From JBBIQH01 sp964475945 (lineage in GTDB: Archaea > Thermoproteota > Nitrososphaeria > Nitrososphaerales > Nitrosocaldaceae), in assembly GCA_964475945.1 (NCBI GenBank), contig CAYYYF010000021.1, positions 1 to 17,936 on the forward strand: 17,936 bases of DNA, read 5' to 3'. Below are positions 14,122 to 17,936 of this stretch, in pieces. The notes beneath the pieces are model-generated. The model ran no database searches. It saw nothing but the letters and a program-made list of their open reading frames with translations, and had not been told where the DNA came from. Position numbers and translations under genes: made by a program. Within the stretch, counting starts at the first letter, position 1. The number at the start of each line of letters is the position of its first letter.

Positions 14122-15506
14122 TGTATACCACCTATTATTGCATTACATCTTACATATGCCCCTCCGCCATCTACCTTCATAGGCTGATACTTCCCACAGT
14201 AACCTGTGCCTATATCATACTTAAAGTCCTTGCTTATTGCATCTATGCTCTTTAACACATCCATAGTTATCCCTGATACACTTACACCTCTTAACAGTTC
14301 TTTAACCTCTCCCTGCTCTATAAGGTAAGCCTCTTGTGCACCAAACATGAACTCACCATTCGCATCTGCTTGACCATTCCTTGCCCCTTTTAGCATGTAA
14401 CCATGCTTTATCTCCTTTATCATCTCATCAAGGGTATAATCCCTTGGCTCTATGTATGTATTCCTCATCCTTATCAATGGTTCATCATCATACTCAAATG
14501 CCCTAGCATTACCTGTAGGCTTTGCATTAAATATGTATGCACTCTCTCTATTATGTAGATACTCATTCAATATACCAGAGTCTATTATCTTTACCTTTCT
14601 TGCTAATACACCCTCATCATCTACTAAAGTTGTGCCAGCAGCATTGCCCACTATATCTGAGGTTCCACTATCAACCAAGGTTACAATGTTGCTTGCTATC
14701 TCTTTACCTAGCATATCCCTTGCTATTGAGCCAGATAGCACGAAATCAGCCTCTACTACATGCCCTATAGCCTCATGTGCAAGTAATCCAACCATTGCAG
14801 GATCAAGTATTACAATAGTCCTCTCACCTCTTGGCACCTTTGCATCAAGTAACCTTAATGCCTTCTCTGCTGCATGCCTTGCAATATCTACTGCAGTGTT
14901 ATACTTGAATAGATCATCGAAGTTGCCTGTTACCCCTATACCCTCACTTGCACTTACATTCTTGCTCCCCCTTGCTGCAATAGCAGTAACAGCAAACTCT
15001 GGCTTTGAGTCTATTATCTCAGCAGATGCACCATCACTTGTTACTATAATCTTCCTATCTATTATCTCCCTATAGAAGCATGATGCAAACTTTACCATTT
15101 TATTAACTCTTCGTGCTTCCCTCTCTGCATCTCTAACCAACTCTATTACATCTTTAATACTTACCCTCTTTATATTACAGTACTCAAATAGACCAACTGC
15201 TAGATCTGCATCCGCTAAGCCCTTAACCTTATTGCCATTATATGCTAGTGCATCTGCACACCTTACTGCATTATCCAATGTATCAAGCAGAGAGGCTTTA
15301 TCAAGTATGCTAGTGCTACTGAAGCCCCAGCAGCCATTATGTAGAACCCTTATGCCTACACCAGTTTTTACAGTACTCCTTATCCTCTCTTGCTTACCAT
15401 TGGTGAACCTAACCTCATTAATCACTCTGCTATGGTATCTTACCTCAATATACTTTACACTTTTTTTCATTATACCTTTAAGGTAATCCAATGAGATCAT
15501 ACTCAT
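14118..15506 (-). CDS. tldD: TldD-like zinc metallopeptidase subunit
   Basis: The catalytic partner of TldE, 462 residues from the chosen start. The zinc motif HEAIGH is at residues 244-249 within LLAHEAIGHVVEADF, and the C-terminal GYCGK (Cys437) matches the third, cysteine zinc ligand of the family. GVGIRVL, SEGIGVTG, GERTIVILDPAMVGLLAHE, VDDEG and PTGNAR are further family landmarks. The frame is open upstream to a TTG at 15569, but the ATG at 15506 is better: it gives the usual ~15-residue lead before KYIEVRYH, and an ATATAT box lies ~20 nt before it. ATGs at 15500 and 15470 are alternatives. First gene of the tldD-tldE operon and transcribed away from the small leader-like gene at 15615. 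Confidence 0.93.
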   Translation of the reverse strand: MSMISLDYLKGIMKKSVKYIEVRYHSRVINEVRFTNGKQERIRSTVKTGVGIRVLHNGCWGFSSTSILDKASLLDTLDNAVRCADALAYNGNKVKGLADADLAVGLFEYCNIKRVSIKDVIELVRDAEREARRVNKMVKFASCFYREIIDRKIIVTSDGASAEIIDSKPEFAVTAIAARGSKNVSASEGIGVTGNFDDLFKYNTAVDIARHAAEKALRLLDAKVPRGERTIVILDPAMVGLLAHEAIGHVVEADFVLSGSIARDMLGKEIASNIVTLVDSGTSDIVGNAAGTTLVDDEGVLARKVKIIDSGILNEYLHNRESAYIFNAKPTGNARAFEYDDEPLIRMRNTYIEPRDYTLDEMIKEIKHGYMLKGARNGQADANGEFMFGAQEAYLIEQGEVKELLRGVSVSGITMDVLKSIDAISKDFKYDIGTGYCGKYQPMKVDGGGAYVRCNAIIGGIQ

Positions 15507-15523
15507 TAAAGGAATGATTGCTG

Positions 15524-15529
15524 ATATAT
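15524..15529 (-). promoter_or_regulatory. TATA-like box for tldD
   Basis: On the minus strand GCTAATATATCAGC lies ~20-25 nt before the ATGs at 15506 and 15500, which predicts a leaderless or nearly leaderless tldD transcript and argues against the TTG at 15569, which lies upstream of the box. Confidence 0.45.
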
Positions 15530-15581
15530 TAGCGTTGGGCTTTAATTTGTGAGCTAATCTGCCTGGCAAGGCTTCTTGCTA

Positions 15582-15591
15582 TATTTATATA
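15582..15591 (+). promoter_or_regulatory. TATA-like box for the small leader-like gene
   Basis: TATTTATATA begins 33 nt before the ATG at 15615. It and the tldD box share the 108-nt divergent spacer, so one regulator could act on both directions. Confidence 0.5.
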
Positions 15592-15614
15592 AGACAGTAT
15601 ATTGATTTAATAAC

Positions 15615-15803
15615 ATGGATACTGATGATACAGACTCTAATAAATTAGAGATCTTGAATAAGATATTCCTAGAGGCTGCAAAGAATCCAGAGTTTAGGGA
15701 TAGACTTCTTAACGATCCAAAGGCTGCATTATCAGTATATGATATACCAGAGGATCTTATGGACATGCTTGTAAGAGTAATACAAGAGCAGCAAGTTGAG
15801 TAA
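15615..15803 (+). CDS. Small NHLP/Os1348-like leader-domain protein without a core
   Basis: A 62-residue acidic protein. The segment IFLEAAKNPEFRDRLLNDPKAAL followed by a short IPEDLMDMLVRVI helix matches the pattern of NHLP-clan (Os1348/Franean1_4349-like) RiPP leader domains: a helix with NPEF, then RLL-x-DP-x-AAL, then a loop and a second helix. The chain ends at QEQQVE and has no Cys, no Gly and only Ser8, Ser40, Thr3 and Thr6, so there is no obvious core peptide to be modified. The start has a TATA-like box 33 nt upstream, and the Asp-rich first ten residues are probably disordered. It is divergent from tldD/tldE and 69 nt upstream of an exported-protein pair. The match is by memory of the motif, not a search. 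It may be a stand-alone leader-like fold used as a small cytoplasmic helical protein. Confidence 0.7.
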   Translation: MDTDDTDSNKLEILNKIFLEAAKNPEFRDRLLNDPKAALSVYDIPEDLMDMLVRVIQEQQVE

Positions 15804-15843
15804 GATTAGATTAGATAAAAGTAATGACTATTATTTAAAAAGG

Positions 15844-15854
15844 TTTTAAATAGC
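15844..15854 (+). promoter_or_regulatory. TATA-like box for the exported-protein pair
   Basis: TTTTAAATAGC starts 29 nt before the ATG at 15873 and is identical to the box before the Rieske gene. A leaderless transcript covering both downstream genes is likely, separate from the small gene at 15615. Confidence 0.55.
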
Positions 15855-15872
15855 TAAGGTATAATATTAATC

Positions 15873-16508
15873 ATGAATACTCATAGGATTAATTATATTC
15901 TTCTTCTTATACCAAGTGGTATTCTATTAGTAGGTGGTTCCTTACTCCTGCTATCAATGCAAGAATTAAGAGTTTATGATGGTGGTGATGATGCTTATCC
16001 TCTAACACTATTCACTGGTAAGGTTGTGCCAGAGGCTATGGATTTTCATGATATTTTAAGTGCTACTGTTAAGAGAGGTTACGATACAATATACTTAAGC
16101 ATTGATGTTAAAGGTAATCTTGATTACATAAAGAGTTATAGATATGAGACTGTGTACATATGGGAAGTAGATTGTATAGACCTTACTAGTAAGAGGTATA
16201 TAATCATACTACCATACTTCCCAGATAATCATGTTATAGATTACAAGGGATGGTACATGGCTGTATTTGATGCTAGCAACAATAGATGGATAGTGCCATT
16301 TATAAGTATAGATGGTTATCCAGTAAAAAGCAATAGTAATATTGGTATAGAGATACCAGCAAGCATCATATGCAATCCTCTCCTTATATCATCTGCTAGG
16401 GTGAGCGTGATGGTTAATGTGGATACTCAATTGCATCCTATGCCAGATTATATAATGGATAGCACTGATAGCAATGGTAATCTGCAAGTATTCTATCCTC
16501 TTAAATAG
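15873..16508 (+). CDS. Membrane-anchored extracytoplasmic protein of unknown function
   Basis: I do not recognise this 211-residue protein. Residues ~8-28 form one hydrophobic helix (YILLLIPSGILLVGGSLLLL), an uncleaved anchor or signal peptide. The remaining ~180 residues are beta-strand rich with many Tyr, Ile and Asp (LDYIKSYRYETVYIWEVDC; SKRYIIILPYFPD) and two Cys that could pair outside the cell. There is no second membrane segment and no recognised catalytic motif. The stop is 2 nt before the ATG of the propeller gene, so the two are translated from one mRNA and probably act together at the surface. Confidence 0.65.
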   Translation: MNTHRINYILLLIPSGILLVGGSLLLLSMQELRVYDGGDDAYPLTLFTGKVVPEAMDFHDILSATVKRGYDTIYLSIDVKGNLDYIKSYRYETVYIWEVDCIDLTSKRYIIILPYFPDNHVIDYKGWYMAVFDASNNRWIVPFISIDGYPVKSNSNIGIEIPASIICNPLLISSARVSVMVNVDTQLHPMPDYIMDSTDSNGNLQVFYPLK

Positions 16509-16510
16509 GT

Positions 16511-17860
16511 ATGAGGGGTAAGAGGCTTATATTACTTGCCAGTGGTATATTGGCACTGTATATTACACTGCAGTATATAGGCTTTGGTCTTCTACCTATT
16601 CGAATATTTATGGATGAAGGTATAACTGTAAAGAATAGTATTGCAGTTAAGGCTAACACTGTAGTAGCAGTTCATGGCCCATATGTTTACATAGCATGGT
16701 ACGATCATGCAATGAAGGGGATAATGCTTAATGTAAGCAACGATGGAGGTAATACATTCAAGAAGGTTACTATCGCAAAGACTGATAATGCTATTGTAAA
16801 TGGGGTAACAGCAAGGGGTTCATATGTAAATGTGGTATGGACAAGCGAGGTTGATGGACAGTATGATATATTCTTAGCCCATAGCAGTGATGGAGCATCA
16901 TTCAATGTTACGAATGTAAGTAACAACCCTGGAGACTCTACATTCCCTGTTATAGATGCATCTGGCAACATGGTCTATATAGCATGGATAGACTCTACAT
17001 ACGGCAATACGGAGGTACTCTTAAGGGTAAGCAACGATGGAGGCAATACATTCTCTGATGTAGTAAACATAAGTAACAGCAAGGGTGAATCTGAGAATGC
17101 ATCTATTGCTGCTGAAGGTTCAAGTTTATACATAGTATGGCAGGATAATTCGTATGGTAAGTTTGGTGTATTCATTAGAGCAAGCCATGATTATGGTAAT
17201 ACATTCTCTGATGCAACTATGCTTAGTGATTCTAGTATAGACTCTGGTTTTGCATCGGTACTTTCTGAGGGTAAGGATGTTTATGTTACATGGTTAAGTA
17301 AAGGTAGTGAGGATAATAGGTATAGGATATATCTAAGGGTAAGTAATGATGCTGCAAACACATTTAATAATGCTATAAACCTTAGCAACGATGCATTCTC
17401 TGCACCGTTGATAGCATCTGATGGTGCACTTGTAATCCTCACATGGGTAGATGTAAGAGGTATAGCCTTTGCTAGGATAGTTAATGATGGAGTAGGGCAT
17501 ATAATATATGTTAGTTTAGATGGGGGTTATGATGATAAGATAAAGCATATGGTACTTGATGTAGATGGATATAACATTAGCATGATTGTATTGTTAAGGC
17601 AGAGTAGTAATAATGATGAATACTTGATGATTTATATTAATAGTAGGGATGGAGGTTTAACCTTCAATAATGCTACACTAACCTATGGTAGCATAGATGA
17701 TGTAAGCATGCACATGAAGGGTAATAGTATATACATAACTTGGGGGGAGAAGGCATGTCTTGATAAGGAGTGCTCAAGTGTTAGTATAAGGTATAGTTAT
17801 ACAAAGAGCGATGATCTATCAACATTTAAGAGACCAACAAACTTGCTTACACTACATTAA
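16511..17860 (+). CDS. Exported Asp-box (BNR/sialidase-like) beta-propeller
   Basis: A 449-residue protein with an N-terminal hydrophobic helix (~5-28), either signal peptide or anchor. Asp-box motifs S-x-D-x-G-x-T-F occur at 76-83, 125-131, 174-181, 225-232, 278-285 and 378-385, plus degenerate ones near 335 and 433. Seven core strands of the type (V/L)YIAW precede or follow them (YVYIAWYD, MVYIAWID, SLYIVWQD, DVYVTWLS, LVILTWVD, SIYITWGE and YVNVVWTS), which suggests a seven-repeat propeller. Such proteins are often labelled exo-sialidase automatically, but I see no arginine triad or other sialidase active site, so a binding or structural surface role is more likely. Downstream partner of the unknown exported protein, with a 2-nt gap. 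The C terminus is close to the right end of a tnpB element. Confidence 0.85.
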   Translation: MRGKRLILLASGILALYITLQYIGFGLLPIRIFMDEGITVKNSIAVKANTVVAVHGPYVYIAWYDHAMKGIMLNVSNDGGNTFKKVTIAKTDNAIVNGVTARGSYVNVVWTSEVDGQYDIFLAHSSDGASFNVTNVSNNPGDSTFPVIDASGNMVYIAWIDSTYGNTEVLLRVSNDGGNTFSDVVNISNSKGESENASIAAEGSSLYIVWQDNSYGKFGVFIRASHDYGNTFSDATMLSDSSIDSGFASVLSEGKDVYVTWLSKGSEDNRYRIYLRVSNDAANTFNNAINLSNDAFSAPLIASDGALVILTWVDVRGIAFARIVNDGVGHIIYVSLDGGYDDKIKHMVLDVDGYNISMIVLLRQSSNNDEYLMIYINSRDGGLTFNNATLTYGSIDDVSMHMKGNSIYITWGEKACLDKECSSVSIRYSYTKSDDLSTFKRPTNLLTLH

Positions 17861-17871
17861 TTACATGGATT

Positions 17872-17900
17872 GTGAGCTACGCCGCCATAAATGGCGAGGC
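17872..17900 (-). ncRNA. Putative TnpB omegaRNA 3' scaffold / element right end
   Basis: Read on the minus strand the end of tnpB overlaps a perfect hairpin (CGCCAT-TT-ATGGCG, 17883-17896), followed by GCGTAGCTCAC. A hairpin around the tnpB stop ending in a short GTAG-TTCAC-like tail is the usual right-end shape of IS200/IS605 and tnpB-only elements, where the tnpB 3' part is also transcribed as the guide (omegaRNA) scaffold. If so, the scaffold ends near 17872 and the guide would come from the bases to its left (about 17856-17871), right after the propeller stop. The exact end cannot be fixed without the other boundary. Confidence 0.55.
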
Positions 17901-17936
17901 TTCCTGTTTCATAGACCTGTTAGAGTCTCCACAGGC
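17877..17936 (-). CDS. tnpB: C-terminal end of a TnpB protein (rest outside window)
   Basis: From the right edge the minus strand reads ACGDSNRSMKQEASPFMAA followed by TAG (17877-17879). An ACGD segment followed by a short SMKQEASPF-type tail is the way many archaeal TnpB proteins of IS605/IS1341 elements end, just after the zinc-finger and catalytic region. Only 19 codons are visible. TnpB is the RNA-guided DNA nuclease encoded by these elements; whether this copy is complete and whether a tnpA is present cannot be seen. The call rests on the tail motif plus the overlapping hairpin, not on a catalytic domain. Confidence 0.6.
   Translation of the reverse strand, partial: ACGDSNRSMKQEASPFMAA

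Noticed and set aside
12907..15486. Plus-strand frames across tldE and tldD
   Set aside because: Both minus-strand genes are clearly recognisable over their full length; the plus-strand frames are shadows with no family features.
15507..15569. TTG at 15569 as start of tldD
   Set aside because: It would place 21 extra residues upstream of the likely TATA box, and the ATG at 15506 gives the usual family N terminus.
16511..17860. Calling the propeller a sialidase
   Set aside because: Asp-boxes are structural; the arginine triad and nucleophile pair of sialidases are not apparent.
1..17936. tRNA, rRNA and CRISPR genes
   Set aside because: All gaps over 60 nt were read on both strands; none shows a cloverleaf with a GTTC-type T arm, rRNA-like sequence or spaced repeats.

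Overview
The window looks like a chromosomal segment of an archaeon, most probably a member of the Nitrososphaerota (Thaumarchaeota), perhaps a thermophilic lineage. The reasons are an AT-rich genome that uses mostly AGG/AGA for arginine, archaeal TATA-like boxes sitting about 25-30 nt before start codons (leaderless genes), a Tat-type Rieske protein next to a PEWY cytochrome b and a membrane-anchored cupredoxin, and very large secreted Ig-repeat proteins whose ET-x-x-TG-x-F repeats and C-terminal domain resemble thaumarchaeal S-layer proteins. The lineage is inferred from gene content and style; there is no rRNA marker in the window.

Layout. 1-3724: the 3' part of a giant Ig-repeat surface (S-layer-like) protein, followed 7 nt later by a small exported protein with two Ig-like domains, a coiled coil and a C-terminal membrane anchor. 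Together they look like an S-layer lattice protein plus membrane stalk. 3725-4660: a possible decayed tnpB 3' end, then an acylphosphatase fused to a heptad coiled coil. 4661-9583: a 1640-residue, membrane-anchored subtilisin-like (S8) protease with EF-hand and Ig-like repeats. 9641-12718: a respiratory module of Rieske protein, cytochrome b, a stand-alone Lrp/AsnC ligand-binding (RAM) domain on the other strand, and a cupredoxin. No c-type cytochrome motif is present. 12766-15506 (minus strand): a tldE-tldD operon with an ATGA overlap. 15615-15803: a divergent 62-residue protein that resembles the leader part of NHLP-clan RiPP precursors but has no core. 15873-17860: a two-gene unit of a membrane-anchored unknown protein and a seven-repeat Asp-box beta-propeller. 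17872-17936: the last 19 codons of a tnpB on the minus strand with its hairpin right end (omegaRNA 3' scaffold); the rest of that element lies beyond the right edge.

How it fits together. Much of the window encodes the cell surface (S-layer, anchor, protease, propeller) and the quinol-to-copper-protein part of the electron transport chain. Complex III would pass electrons through the Rieske centre to the anchored cupredoxin outside the membrane. TldD/TldE are known to process peptides, including RiPP precursors in bacteria, so the leader-like small protein transcribed away from them is the most intriguing candidate for an undescribed pairing. No rRNA, tRNA or CRISPR array was seen. All intergenic gaps are under about 130 nt and are described below.
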